In this document: piece after piece, positions 1-10,152 of the stretch
Layout of the letters: each line of letters opens with the position of its first letter
How positions within the stretch are numbered: position 1 is the first letter of the stretch
NCBI GenBank assembly: GCA_002104905.1
Contig: MCFE01000203.1
Location: 1 to 64,000, forward strand
Length of the DNA: 64,000 bases
Reading direction: 5' to 3'
Source: Basidiobolus meristosporus CBS 931.73
Taxonomy: Eukaryota > Basidiobolomycota > Basidiobolomycetes > Basidiobolales > Basidiobolaceae
The notes under the pieces: generated by a model
Seen by the model: only the letters and a program-made list of their open reading frames with translations
Databases searched by the model: none
What the model was told of the DNA's origin: nothing
Position numbers and translations under genes: made by a program

Positions 1-520
1 GAGAAACTTGAACCTTTGTTGGCTTGTTACAGTAGCTTGAGTGGAAGTTATGGGTTGTGACTACAGAAGTTGGTTTTGAGATTTTACATGAATAGAGTAC
101 TCCCTGTTGACACATATCCTCAAGACTCTAGCAGTAGAATAATGTGAGGATATGCTGAGAAGACTTGCTGGTGAGAGGCTAGATGCTATTGCACTCCCAG
201 GAGTCCACAATCTGTGGAAGGTAACAAGGAACAAATGCCACACATCTGCAATGTTGCTGCCAACACTATAGAAGAAGGAAAATTGTATATATCTAACTCC
301 AGCTTAGGGATTTCCCCACCTTGCTAGTAGCTTTGTATGCTAGAATTTGGCCCTAATATATTGCCCTTAACTTCTAGTGAGATAAATGGGATATAAATAT
401 GAAACTGCCTCAAAGCTCTGTAGACATATCCACTCTGATCCTGCAAGTGGATAATTATCTGTATTACAAATCATTGCACATTGAGGTATTCTCAGATTCT
501 AAATAGCCAATTGCCAGGCA
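1..520. other. CpG-free AT-rich segment, possible transposon remnant
   Basis: No convincing coding region is seen. By eye the stretch contains no CpG dinucleotide, unlike the gene-rich DNA to its right, and in this it resembles the transposon-filled right half of the window. It may be the end of a decayed mobile element lying mostly outside the window. No family could be recognised. Confidence 0.3.
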
Positions 521-1450
521 ATGCGTTTTGGAGCTTAGATTGAAAGATGCTACAAGCATACTAGTAGATATTTGCAAAGACAGAATAGGTTTTTTGTTAC
601 GCGTTGCAAAGAATCGAGTGTTTTCCATGTCCAGTATACTTCATTGCAAGAGAACAGCTTATAATACGTATTTTGTTATCTTAAATGCATATTATGAAAT
701 CATCTGCAGACGTGACCTCCCCTCCCCCAAGACACATATTCAGAAATAACTCTGCATCTCAAATGGAGAGTATTAATAATAACATGGCATTAATCTAAAC
801 AAAACCTGCCTCATATGGACTTGCTTACTCATCAGTAAACGTTTGAGCAATCTCTATGGGCAATTACTGGCAAATAGCCCCGCATAAAAGGATTTCGCTA
901 CTTGCACTATAACAATGTACCTAACCCTCCTGATTTGTGGTATCAGGCAACCTTATTGCAGTCGTACTGGTTTGCATAGTTGCACGGCGTTGGGTGAAAA
1001 TACTCTTACCGCTCACATGGTCAAATATACTTTCTGGTCTTTCAAGGCAGTAAACCACACAGATGATTTGTACATGTAAGGCGTGCGCTGAAGTATCCAC
1101 TTATGCGAGTAATCCGCCCCGAATTAATTCTAGACATGATCACTGTGGTACACGAATATTATCAGCGCACAGTGGTACACAGATATTACCAGCGTAATGA
1201 ATTTTGTGTGGTTGAGAAGGGAGACGAATCGACAAAAATGGTTAGCCATTCAAGATTTTACTTGCACCTACCAGTCCCCGGGCCCCAGCGATCATACATT
1301 CTAATTTTAGGTTTGATTTGGCCCCAACACAAGGATTCAGCTACTGGGCAGGAAGCTTATTTTATCCCTATTTAGGAAAGAGACGGCAATTGTATTTATC
1401 TCAACCACCAACCACAGCCTGCAAAATAAATGAGCCATCCCCCGGTTCCC
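521..1450. other. Intergenic, nothing recognised
   Basis: CpG reappears here. The short open frames present have no recognisable domain and no neighbouring exons that extend them. The right part is presumably the promoter region of the receptor gene that follows. Confidence 0.5.
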
Positions 1451-1451
1451 G

Positions 1452-1460
1452 CATATAATT
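1452..1460 (+). promoter_or_regulatory. TATA-like element upstream of receptor gene
   Basis: An ATATAAT motif lies about 55 bases before the start codon of the seven-membrane-segment gene, at a reasonable distance for a fungal core promoter. This is motif and position only. Confidence 0.3.
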
Positions 1461-1510
1461 AGAGAACACCTCTCTGTCAGTACTCCAGTTCACTCATTGC
1501 CATTCTGAAT

Positions 1511-2776
1511 ATGCAAGTTCGGTGGTTTGCTTGTCTGCTGGTTTTCCTTGCATTTTTCACTCTATCTCTGAATGCGGCAGGGCCACCAGATACGACGTCT
1601 GTAAATGCTCATGCGCCCACCAAAACTGAGGGAGCCCATTCTACTCCCGTTGCCAGCGGTCACGACAACACAAAAGCCAAGCAAGATGTAGCCACCGGAC
1701 ATGGTGGCAAAAAGGGCGAGGATGGAGGCTCCACTTCCGAGCACGGTAGCGAAGGCCAGGAAGAAGAGGGAAACCACCGCTTCTCCGACTTTGCTCCACA
1801 CGGGTCCATCTTCTTCTACCTTTTTACTACCATCACTGCCACATTGAATATTTGCTGCTCTGCCGCCGTAATCTACACGTCATATACAGACTACCAGGAG
1901 ATCAAGTATCAGAATGCACATCTCCGTAAGAAGCCACATTTGTCCTCTTCCATCCGGTTTCCGTTCTATATCGCCATGCTCGATCTTTTCCTGGGCTTCG
2001 TTACTCTATTCATGGTGTCAGACACCATGTATTTTGACGAGCTTCCTTCAAGCAAAGTGTGCGCTGTCATTGGTGGCATAATGTACCTTGGAATTCTGGT
2101 GGAAATGACTGTGGTTGGAACGGTGGCGGCTGTGACCTATCTGCAGTTGGCGTTGAAAATCGACATCTACCTCGGCCGCTGGGATTGGAAAGTCTGGGTT
2201 GCCTGTGTTTTGAGTTGTTTGACCATTGCCGTGATTGGAATTGCTACGGATGGGTTCGGTCCGGATTTGTACTGGTGTCTGGTGAACGAACACACAGAGG
2301 CAGGCCATGTGTTTCTCAAGCTCTTTCTAGGCATCCACTATGCTGTTCTGGCCATTGTGCTTGTAAGTTACTTGGGCGTCCTATTTAACATGGTTCGCAA
2401 CCCATCAGCACACCACGACCACGGCCCAGCCCACGAGTCTGGCAAAATCAAGCGGACGATTACAGTGGGTGTTCGTCGCACGCTCACCGTACGTGAGGCC
2501 GTTCTGCATCATCAAAAGCACACGGAGCACTTGGGAATGGCCCTTTTCCTTCACGTATTCCACTTCACCCCCGCCATTATCCATATGATTCTGCAGCTGA
2601 AAAACTATCACCGTGCCTGGGTGTATGTGCTGGCTGCTGCCTTCATCCAATTGGGCGGCGTTCTAAACGGGTTCGAGGTGTTCATGCACCGCAAGAAACC
2701 ACACGCGCGTCATCGGTACAAAAACCTGGAGGAGGAGTACCCGGTTGAAGAGCTACCCCGTATCCCATCACACTAA
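1511..2776 (+). CDS. Seven-transmembrane receptor-like protein with His-rich N-terminal ectodomain
   Basis: Uninterrupted 421-residue protein. Residues 1-22 form a signal peptide. Residues 23-97 are a hydrophilic His/Gly/Lys/Glu-rich, probably extracellular, domain. Seven hydrophobic segments follow at about 98-122, 150-170, 183-212, 227-246, 266-294, 342-362 and 368-391, ending in a short charged tail. Cys184 at the start of segment 3 and Cys256 in the loop after segment 4 are placed like the conserved disulfide of many G-protein-coupled receptors. The third cytoplasmic loop (295-341) is long and starts with a His cluster. Topology and cysteine placement support a GPCR-like receptor. The subfamily (Git3/cAMP-receptor-like or other) cannot be fixed by reading, and ligand and G-protein coupling are unknown. 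It could also be an unrelated seven-helix membrane protein. Confidence 0.7.
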   Translation: MQVRWFACLLVFLAFFTLSLNAAGPPDTTSVNAHAPTKTEGAHSTPVASGHDNTKAKQDVATGHGGKKGEDGGSTSEHGSEGQEEEGNHRFSDFAPHGSIFFYLFTTITATLNICCSAAVIYTSYTDYQEIKYQNAHLRKKPHLSSSIRFPFYIAMLDLFLGFVTLFMVSDTMYFDELPSSKVCAVIGGIMYLGILVEMTVVGTVAAVTYLQLALKIDIYLGRWDWKVWVACVLSCLTIAVIGIATDGFGPDLYWCLVNEHTEAGHVFLKLFLGIHYAVLAIVLVSYLGVLFNMVRNPSAHHDHGPAHESGKIKRTITVGVRRTLTVREAVLHHQKHTEHLGMALFLHVFHFTPAIIHMILQLKNYHRAWVYVLAAAFIQLGGVLNGFEVFMHRKKPHARHRYKNLEEEYPVEELPRIPSH

Positions 2777-3412
2777 AGCTCTTGGAATACCGTGGGAAGC
2801 GCCGTCAACTACGCTTCCGTTCCATCATACCGATTGTACAAATATTCAATCATTTGTTTGTATATTCATTATATCCCACTTCAATATCGATGTTGTACCT
2901 TTAGCAATTGATGTGTTGACCATGTCATCTCTATAAAGACGCTTTCCCTTCATACGGGCCAAGTGGGGTTCTGGGTTTTTGACCATCATTGAACTCCAAT
3001 GCTATACGTAATGTGTGGAATTTTTTTTCATCCAGGATTTACTACTCATTGGCAAAGCCGATAATGACTAGACTTGAGAAAATACCATCGAAAATAATCT
3101 CCATGCTATACGTCACTTGGCTGAAATCGTCATGGGTGGCTTAGAAATGGTCACCAAAATACTGGAGTTTCTTCAATAGTAATTGAAGCTGAAACACTAC
3201 AGGTGGCTTTTGAAATCGATCCCTTTAATGTGCCATGCATATATACAAGAGTGATGCGTCCTAAAATGGGCTCGAAGCTGATCCGTGGTCACATGACTCA
3301 CCGGGAGCTTACATCATCGCATACAGTTATGCTTAATATTCTTTATAAATTGGCTGAAGGTGAGTACTGGTTAACTGATAGCAATTACCACTGATCTATA
3401 TACTTTCTCGGA
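2777..3412. other. Intergenic region
   Basis: Holds the 3' flank of the receptor gene and the promoter side of the SRPBCC gene. A 63-codon open frame at 3203-3394 has no recognisable domain and no coding continuation, so it was not called. Confidence 0.5.
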
Positions 3413-4090
3413 ATGTCTGTCACTAACGTAGTTGAATCGCGCGTCATCAAAGCACCCATCGAAACAGTATGGGACTATGTTAAAGACTGTGATTTCAAAT
3501 TTTGGAAGATTGTGCAGAGCGCCAAAGTGGAGAATGGAAGCCCTGCTGAAGGTATTCTTCATGGGGTCAGAACTGCCGAGCGGAGATTAATCATTGCCTT
3601 ATAGTCGGATCAACACGTAAAGTTACCTTCAAGGTTTCTAGTCGACTCTTCTTATCCACTCCTCGTCTTTTCCCCCCTCATTAACCTGTTGGCTTAGGAC
3701 GGCACGGTTACTCTCTACAAAATCATTGAGAGATCAGGTATCAATCGGATTTTTTTGATATCTTGGAGTCTTTAAACTCATTTAACCTCAAGATATCCGC
3801 CACTTCGTAACGTATGAGGCGATCGAGTCGGATCCACCGATAAGTGTTCTCTCAGCAATGCACACCTTCAGACTTACTCGCGTTACTCATGTAACTTCAT
3901 ATTTTCAATGATCTTTTTGGCTCTTTTGGTATAACAAATCCTTGTAAATCCATAGGATAACAGCACCTTTGTGGAGTGGGTCAGTGATTATAGTTCCGAT
4001 GGGGGCCAGGCTGTGATTGAAGATAGCCGTTACAAGAAGCAGGATGGGTTGGAGGATCTCAGCAAAATCACCACAAAACAACCCTTGTAA
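3413..4090 (+). CDS. SRPBCC (START-like/polyketide-cyclase-like) protein, five exons
   Basis: Joining exons 3413-3551, 3605-3633, 3698-3737, 3793-3890 and 3956-4090 gives 441 nt, a 146-residue protein. All four introns (53, 64, 55 and 65 nt) have GT...AG ends and the reading phases match. The N-terminus (VIKAPIETVWDYVKDCDFKFW) has the Ala-Pro-hydrophobic-x-x-Val-Trp pattern that opens the SRPBCC/Bet v 1-like fold. Later strands read DGTVTLYKI, HTFRLTRV and FVEWVSDYSSDG, followed by a C-terminal helix, as expected for the family. Such proteins bind hydrophobic ligands in a helix-grip cavity; the ligand here is unknown. No signal peptide is seen, so it is probably cytosolic. It converges on Aha1, whose C-terminal domain has the same fold; the two are not obviously recent duplicates. 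Confidence 0.8.
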
Positions 4091-4213
4091 ATGATACTTG
4101 ACGCACACAAGATGATTCCTCAGTTATATCACTCGAAGTAAACAACCGATCCCATCAACTCTTTTATTAAAATTACAGAGAATTATATACTTTTAGAGTC
4201 ATTACTCCTGAAT

Positions 4214-5275
4214 TTAAAGGAATGCTCCAAATCCAAATGTGGCCTTGATGGGATTCCAGTAGTATTGGGTCCAGTTTCCACGGGTTACATCCTCTTCACC
4301 CAGAGGGACACCTTTTTGAGTTCAGATGAAGCTTGACGCCATCAGAGCCTTGATCCAACTCCATGGCGACATCAGAGAAGTGGCCTTCTGGCCAAGCCTT
4401 GGAACGCCATTTCATTGTGATTTTCTTATCCTGAACAGCCTCAACGACACTGCCACTAATGTTGCCACCGAAGAACTCGAATGGGCTGTTGCTCTCTCTT
4501 GAAATCTTGGCCGACCCACGAGTCCAGGCCGATACTCGCTGTTGATCCAATAAGGTCTCATAAATATCATGTGCGCTCGCAACAAACTCGATAGTTTCTC
4601 TCAAAGTGGTGGTGTTGATTGCTTGTGATTTCTTGGATGCACTAGCGTTGTTGGCTCCAGTATTGCTTTGTGTTTTGCCATTACTCTTAGTAACAGTAGC
4701 AGTTTCTGGTGCAGGGCAGGAGCAGGAGAGGAGGTTCGTAATTCTGAAGCCTCGATGTAGACGTCCTTTGCGTGAGCTATCAGATAAAATTAGTGGCGAG
4801 CAAGGATGAGACAAGGGCATAAGCGTGGGTAGCTACCTTCGATGAGGTCATTGGTAAAGAGGGAAAGCTTCTCACGGATGACCTTGGTGAGTTTTGTGCG
4901 TACCACCTCTTTGATAACCCGTTTTTCCCTAGTCTCTTCGTCGATAGAGATCTCAAATACGTAGTCCTCAATTTCCGAGTCATGCGCCACCTCTGGGATA
5001 TTGATTTTACCCTTGGCTTCGGTACCGTCAGGAGAAGAGCCAGACCATTCCAAAGTCAAGGAAAGGTCGTACAAGGTGAGGATCTTGCCCTTACGCTGGT
5101 TCAAGTCAACGTCGCCATCAACCTTGGTCACTGAGGTGGTTTTGACGGTGATTCCGTTTTCCTCAGCCGTGAGGTCCTTCAACTCCCGGGCGAAGTATTG
5201 TTTAGCCCAAGGGGCGCAATTCTTCTCAGTCCAGTGCCAGTTGTTGACATTTTTCCAGTTGGCCATGGTGCTCAT
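4214..5275 (-). CDS. AHA1: Activator of Hsp90 ATPase (Aha1 family), with two apparent frame breaks
   Basis: Hsp90 co-chaperone that stimulates its ATPase. Exon 1 (5275-4837) encodes the Aha1 N-terminal domain, starting MSTMANWKNVNNWHW, with the typical KGKINIPEV and DYVFEI segments. A GT...AG intron (4836-4777) follows, and exon 2 resumes with AHAKDVYIE. The frame then shifts by one base near 4714-4716 (a GGG run, CCC on the coding strand). A Pro/Ala/Ser/Asn-rich linker and the C-terminal AHSA1 domain with MKWRSKAWPEGHFSDV follow. A second shift at the T5 run 4313-4317 leads to the conserved C-terminus (GVPLGEEDVTRGNW, then a Trp-Asn-Pro-Ile-Lys motif), stop at 4214-4216. Both breaks sit in homopolymers, which favours sequencing indels over a dead gene. 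For the first break, a 53-nt GT...AG intron is an alternative but would replace most of the natural-looking linker. Taken literally, the gene would give a truncated protein. Confidence 0.8.
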
Positions 5276-6008
5276 GTTGGCTTCAGATTACGATATGCGC
5301 TAAAGACTAAACAACGGGTATGGTGGAGGGGTATCTATAATGAGATAAAGGGAACCTCCAAGGCTGTACGGTAATAACTGGTGAAGCGGACCAGCTGAGA
5401 GGTAGGTGTAATATTGAGTCGAAAAAAATTCATACCATCCAATCCACTTTGAGAATTCTCGACACACTTAAATAAACTTCCAGAAATTTCCTTAACAGCC
5501 AAGGTTCCTATCAATTACACAACTAACCAACCAGTTTATTTTAACCAGAGTTTGGCCAAGTCGATAATGCACTTGCAAATGCCCCTTTTGGGGATAGTCG
5601 CAGGGATGTGGCAGTACATTGTGTCATCAAGCTTGTGTGCATCGCACATCGGATTGCTGTACCTTCTACTCCACTCCACCCTCCCACCCTCCCTCCAAAC
5701 AACCCTGTGCCGTTGAAAGTAGGATGCCAATACGTATTTCCAGCGCTCCTAAGGATGTTGTTGATAGCACCGTGGAGCCAAGCATTTAATGTATACAAGG
5801 GGGCTAGGTAGGTGGTGACGCAAATAGGATTGATTGGACAGAAATAGCCCTCGAACATAGAATGCCAATAAAATCTTATAGCTTTACCATGAAAAGAAAT
5901 GATTAATTCTTCGTGTATCTTCACAAGTGATCGCTTCATCCTTTTTATTAATACCACCTCTCTCCTCCCTTAGTCAGTTGACCCTTTTCCACTCACTAAG
6001 CGCTTGAC
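5276..6008. other. Divergent promoter region between Aha1 and Sec14 genes
   Basis: The two flanking genes are transcribed away from each other, so both promoters lie here. Overlapping open frames exist on the minus strand (largest 5541-5957, 138 codons) but show no domain, and their composition looks non-coding. No specific element was recognised. Confidence 0.5.
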
Positions 6009-6839
6009 ATGTCCGCTTTAACAACTGGTAGAGTTGGGAGCTTGACTCCTGAGCAAGAGACCACCCTTGCCCAATTCAAAAAAGAGATCACCGAAGAAGG
6101 GTTCTTCGTCCCAGAGCGTCACGATGATTACTGCCTGCTCCGTTTCTTGAGAGCCAGAAAGTTTGACATCCCAGCTACCAAGAAGATGTTCATCGATTTC
6201 GAGAACTGGCGCAAGGAGTTCCAAGTGGATGACCTGGTCCAGAACTTCGAGTTCACCGAGGCCGCCGAGGTGCAGAAGGTGTACCCCCGCTTCTACCACA
6301 AGACCGACAAGGAGGGTCGCCCCGTCTACATTGAGCGTGTGGGTAGCTTGGATTTGAAGAAGCTGTTTGCCATCACCGACGAAGAGCGTCTCACCAAAAA
6401 CCACGTCGTCAGTTACGAAGTGCTGTTGAATCAACGTTTCCCAGCCTGTACCGCCAAAGCAGGTCACCATATCGAGACCAGTTGTACCATCATCGACTTG
6501 AAGGGCGTGTCGCTGATGTCCTTCCCCCAAGTCGCTGGTATGATCAAGCGCACCTCCACCATCGCACAGAACTACTACCCAGAGATCCTTGGCCGCATGT
6601 TCATCATCAACGCCCCCATGCTCTTCTCTTCAGTCTGGAAGCTTATCACCCCCTTCTTGGATGAGGTGACCGTCAGCAAAATCTTTATTCTAGGCTCTGG
6701 ATACAAATCGAAGCTTCTTGAGTACATCGATGCCGAGAACCTCCCCGCCTTCTTGAATGGACAATGCTCTTGCCCAGGAGGTTGCGAAGTCAGCGACGAA
6801 GGACCATGGAAGGAGAAGTATGGAAAACTGAAGGCCTGA
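6009..6839 (+). CDS. SEC14: Sec14-like phosphatidylinositol/phosphatidylcholine transfer protein
   Basis: Single-exon 276-residue protein. The CRAL-TRIO N-terminal helical module covers about residues 15-75 (opening with LTPEQETTLAQFKKE, then DDYCLLRFLRARKFD). The CRAL-TRIO lipid-binding domain covers about 95-245, including RPVYIERVG, the central IIDLKGVSL strand, and the gate-helix and floor region around NYYPEILGRMFIINAP. The end, NLPAFLNGQCSCPGGC, is characteristic of Sec14 and its fungal orthologues, although the protein is somewhat shorter than the roughly 300-residue yeast protein. The role known for the family is coordinating phosphoinositide and phosphatidylcholine metabolism at Golgi/endosomal membranes for vesicle traffic. 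No signal peptide or membrane segment is present. The codon use is strongly biased towards C-ending codons, suggesting high expression. Confidence 0.93.
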   Translation: MSALTTGRVGSLTPEQETTLAQFKKEITEEGFFVPERHDDYCLLRFLRARKFDIPATKKMFIDFENWRKEFQVDDLVQNFEFTEAAEVQKVYPRFYHKTDKEGRPVYIERVGSLDLKKLFAITDEERLTKNHVVSYEVLLNQRFPACTAKAGHHIETSCTIIDLKGVSLMSFPQVAGMIKRTSTIAQNYYPEILGRMFIINAPMLFSSVWKLITPFLDEVTVSKIFILGSGYKSKLLEYIDAENLPAFLNGQCSCPGGCEVSDEGPWKEKYGKLKA

Positions 6840-7392
6840 AGAGAAATCCAAAGCTCGACTCCCTGCCACGTTTACCCTACTGTTCACACACCGTTTCTCC
6901 CCTTCTTCCAAACCCACCATCTATCCAGGAGAATATTATTATTACCATTACCATTACAAATACAAACACAAACACAATACAAACTCCAAATACAATTCCG
7001 AGCGATCGCTCGAACTGTTCTCTCAGCAGGTGGTGTCGATCTAAGCAATCGTTGTAAGCATTGCTACTTGTGGAAGGGATCGGATAGGCAATTGCGGCTA
7101 ATCAGAGATGCTTGACCAATGCTACCCTTATTGGATTGCCCTTTTGGACGAATTAATTAAACATCGTGAAGTGCGGTAGGGTAAACAGGGGGGACGAGTG
7201 CTGATTGGCCTATATGGGGTGGATTCATTATTGTGGTTCCAGGAAGTTCAAGTGCTCTGCGTGAAATATGGGAGATTCCACATGCAGGATTATTTTAAAG
7301 AGCCTGGTAAGATTCCATATGCAGGTTTATTTTAAAGAACCTAGTAAGGAAACAGTGGCCTAACCAATCTCTCTCACATCTCAATTCCTGCT
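6840..7392. other. Intergenic region between Sec14 and septin genes
   Basis: 3' flank of the Sec14 gene, with a C/A-rich simple stretch near 6940-6995, then the septin promoter containing a 37-bp tandem duplication described separately. No gene was seen. Confidence 0.5.
7274..7347. repeat. 37-bp tandem duplication in septin promoter
   Basis: Two directly adjacent 37-bp units (7274-7310 and 7311-7347) each run from GATTCC to GTAA and differ at only four positions. Each contains an ATGCAGG core followed by TTATTTTAAAG. They lie 46-119 bases before the septin start codon, so they may be paired transcription-factor sites or the leader region; function is inferred from position only. Confidence 0.6.
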
Positions 7393-8866
7393 ATGACCAC
7401 TACCGAAAGAAAAGAGGTGAATGTGCAGCACGTCATTGACCCAGCTCCCACCCCTCCTAACCGCTTTACTCCCCATCCAGACCGGCCTTAGTGGCTATGT
7501 GGGTTTCGAGACCATCACGGAGCAGATAGAGAAAAAGTTCCTTAAGAGGGGCTTTCAATTGAACATCATGGTGGTTGGTAAGAGGTTTCAGACCAAGCGA
7601 GAGACCAACCTTGCCTGAACGCTAACGGGGTCCTCTAGGTGAAACCGGCTTAGGCAAGTCTACCCTCATCAACACCCTGTTCTCCGCCCACCTAGTGGAC
7701 AGTAAGGGACGCCGTTTGGTTTCTGAGCCCATACACAAGACGTTGGACATCAACTCCGCAACACACAGTAAGCGCCCTTCGCTCTTTATCTCAGGTAGCA
7801 TGGCTGACGTTGGCGCTCCACCCCCCCCAGACATCACCGAGAACGGGGTCAAACTCAAGCTGACCATTGTCGATACCCCTGGCTTTGGGGATCAAGTCAA
7901 CAACGATAACTGGTACGGAACAGGGATCTTTTATGTCGAGAGTCGGCCCACTAACGACCACACTTAGCTGGGAAGGCATTATCAAATATCTCAAAGACCA
8001 GCACGCTGCTTATCTGAGAAAGGAGCTCACGGCCACCCGGAATCGGTTCATCGACGACACCAGGATCCATTGTTGCCTGTTCTTCATCGCGCCCACCGGC
8101 CACTCGTGAGTAGTTTTGTTGCTGTTGACTTGTGATAAAGCGGTATTAACAGTCGCCCAGCCTGAAGCCCATCGACATCCTGGTTCTCAAGAAGCTGACC
8201 GAGGTTGTCAACGTTGTTCCCGTGATTGCCAAGTCCGACTCCTTGACTCCCGAGGAACGCCAAGCCTTTAAGCAAAGGGTAAGCGGGGGGGGAATACCTC
8301 GGCCATCCTACAGGTACTTACCTTTGGTTCAGATCAAGGAGGAATTTATTCATCACGACATCAAGCTCTATCCTTACGACAGTCCCGAGGATGAAGAGGA
8401 GGATATCGCGCTGAACAAGCAGATCAGAGTAAGTTTCCAGCGGATGTTCTAGGAGGCTGCTTGCCAGATTCTCACTGCATGATAGGAGTTGATTCCGTTC
8501 GCGGTCGTTGGCTCGGAAAAGGACGTGATCATCGACGAAAAGCCGGTCCGAGGACGCCGTAATAGATGGGGAGTCATCAATGGTACGTATGTTGTGTGCG
8601 GGGTGGCTTGGACTTTGTACTGAAGAGCGGCCCATCTAGTTGAGGACGAGAGCCATTGCGAGTTCGTGCATCTCAGAAACTTCCTGACCAGGTAGGTATC
8701 AGCAAGCCACGCTGCCCTCTCACCAACGGATCATGCTGAGCATTCCACGTTTAGATCCCACCTCCAAGACTTGATTGAGACCACCGCCTACATTCACTAT
8801 GAGGGCTTCCGCGCACGACAGCTGCTTGCCTTGCGAGATGACGGGGAACAGCCACAGGCAAATTAA
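7393..8866 (+). CDS. CDC10: Septin without C-terminal coiled coil (Cdc10-like), ten exons
   Basis: Exons 7393-7416, 7481-7577, 7639-7767, 7831-7912, 7968-8105, 8161-8278, 8333-8428, 8486-8582, 8640-8691 and 8755-8866 join to 945 nt, 314 residues, with every intron GT...AG and in phase. The GTP-binding motifs are complete: P-loop GETGLGKS (41-48), G3 DTPGFGD (98-104) and G4 AKSD (180-183). The septin-specific segments NNDNCWEGIIKY, DQHAAYLRKEL and WGVINVEDESHCEFV are present. The protein ends shortly after the last conserved helix with no coiled coil, as in the Cdc10-type group, and its length is close to yeast Cdc10. Septins polymerise into filaments at septa and growth sites and scaffold cytokinesis. 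Group assignment rests on the missing coiled coil and should be confirmed by a tree. The first exon encodes only eight residues. Confidence 0.88.
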
Positions 8867-9017
8867 GCATGTTCATCGAGTATATATTCCCTCTCCCGTG
8901 CCCGCCACCAATCCTAATCGTGGCCATTCCCCTTATTAGTATAATTTAAACAATCAATAAACCGCACAATCATTTATTTATTGATCGAGCTCCCAATGAA
9001 TCCATCCTTGCTCCAAC

Positions 9018-10125
9018 ATGTACACAAACAGTCTAGCCGCCGGCCAGGTGGTCAACAAGTTCACCAAAGAGGAGGAGCTTCATATCTGGTCCCAGTACGA
9101 GGACCACCTGAAACGCGAGGTGAGGGAGTTCGAGTGCGGAACTTCCGAGAGAGGTAAAGATCAACGTCGTGGTCGTTTGGGCTGACCCGCTGAGCGCAAC
9201 TTTTGTTTCCCTTAGAGGCCGAAGAGGAGTTTGGAAGGTACACGGAGGAGGAGGAGGCCGAGATCTTGGTGCGTATAGACGAGCTTAAAAGGAAGCTGCT
9301 GGAGGTTGGTAGCAACAACTCCCTTAAAGAGCTGCTGTTGACCAAGTAAGTGTCTCGCCCTCGAGCCTTCCCATTACGAACTAACACCCGCATTCACTTT
9401 CACTTTCCCTTTCCCTTCCGTTTCCACTGCTGCCACTCTCAATCAAGCGTCAAGCTGGCGGCTAGTTTCAAGGAAGAAGCGACCTTTCCGAGGGAACATA
9501 TTTCCCCGCCCAGGTATACCCAGCCATAGCTATCGGTGCCAGCTCACGAGTTACTAACTAACCAGTCGATTTGTTTCTCGCTCGAACCTGGCTAGTGAGC
9601 TATTGAGCCTGGCTTCCACACGGGACGAGTTGGCGATCAACCACTTGAAGCTGGTGGAAGAGATAACCAAGGGCAAAGAAGAGCTATTGAAGCTTCAGCT
9701 AGCCAACCAAGGTACCACCATTCCAGGGGGATCCATCACGAACCCTTCCCCGCTAACCCCTTCGAACAGACATTCTGACGAAGAACCGGCTCATTCTGGG
9801 CCAGGCGACCGACCTGGAGCTTGGCCAATACGACCCGAGCCCAGACGACACCACCGACAAGGTGCGACTGAAAGAAATCCGGGAGAAATTCGAGATCTCC
9901 AGGAACGTGTTGCAGGTACCATAGTCTCTCCCATATCCTCTCTAGCAAGCGAGCACCCAGTAACCATTTATTCCCCCCCCCTTCTCCTCACACCCACCGC
10001 TCGGATAGAGCATCATTCTAGCGAGTGGTGTCGATTGGTCCAGTGACGAACATCTGGTGGAACTGATGCTGTTGATTGGGGACGAGCCCCAATCCCCAGG
10101 CGACGTGCTTTATTCAACCAGTTAA
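9018..10125 (+). CDS. Kinetochore protein CENP-H (Fta3/Mcm16-type), six exons
   Basis: Exons 9018-9153, 9216-9345, 9448-9513, 9566-9711, 9770-9915 and 10009-10125 give 741 nt, 246 residues, all phases consistent. The protein is acidic and mostly alpha-helical/coiled coil (for example DELAINHLKLVEEITKGKEE). It finishes with IILASGVDWSSDEHLVELML (209-228), matching the signature C-terminal segment of CENP-H proteins, where an I-I-x-x-S-x-V-x-W-x-x-D-x-x-L pattern is diagnostic. CENP-H belongs to the constitutive centromere-associated network (CENP-H/I/K subcomplex; Ctf3 complex in yeast), linking centromeric nucleosomes to the outer kinetochore. It follows the septin by 151 bp on the same strand and converges with the FSH1 gene, only 27 bp away. 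Identification depends on the C-terminal motif plus coiled-coil layout. Confidence 0.72.
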
Positions 10126-10152
10126 TGCGGGAAGTGGTGGGGCGACCTAGGT

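Noticed and set aside
528-1375. Short plus-strand ORFs (73 and 90 codons)
   Set aside because: No recognisable motif or conserved neighbour exon; direct repeats of CACAGTGGTACACG-like sequence in the second look non-coding.
3203-3394. 63-codon frame before the SRPBCC gene
   Set aside because: Does not splice in phase to the SRPBCC exons and carries no motif.
5541-5957. 138-codon minus-strand frame
   Set aside because: No domain, no splice partners, and located in a divergent promoter.
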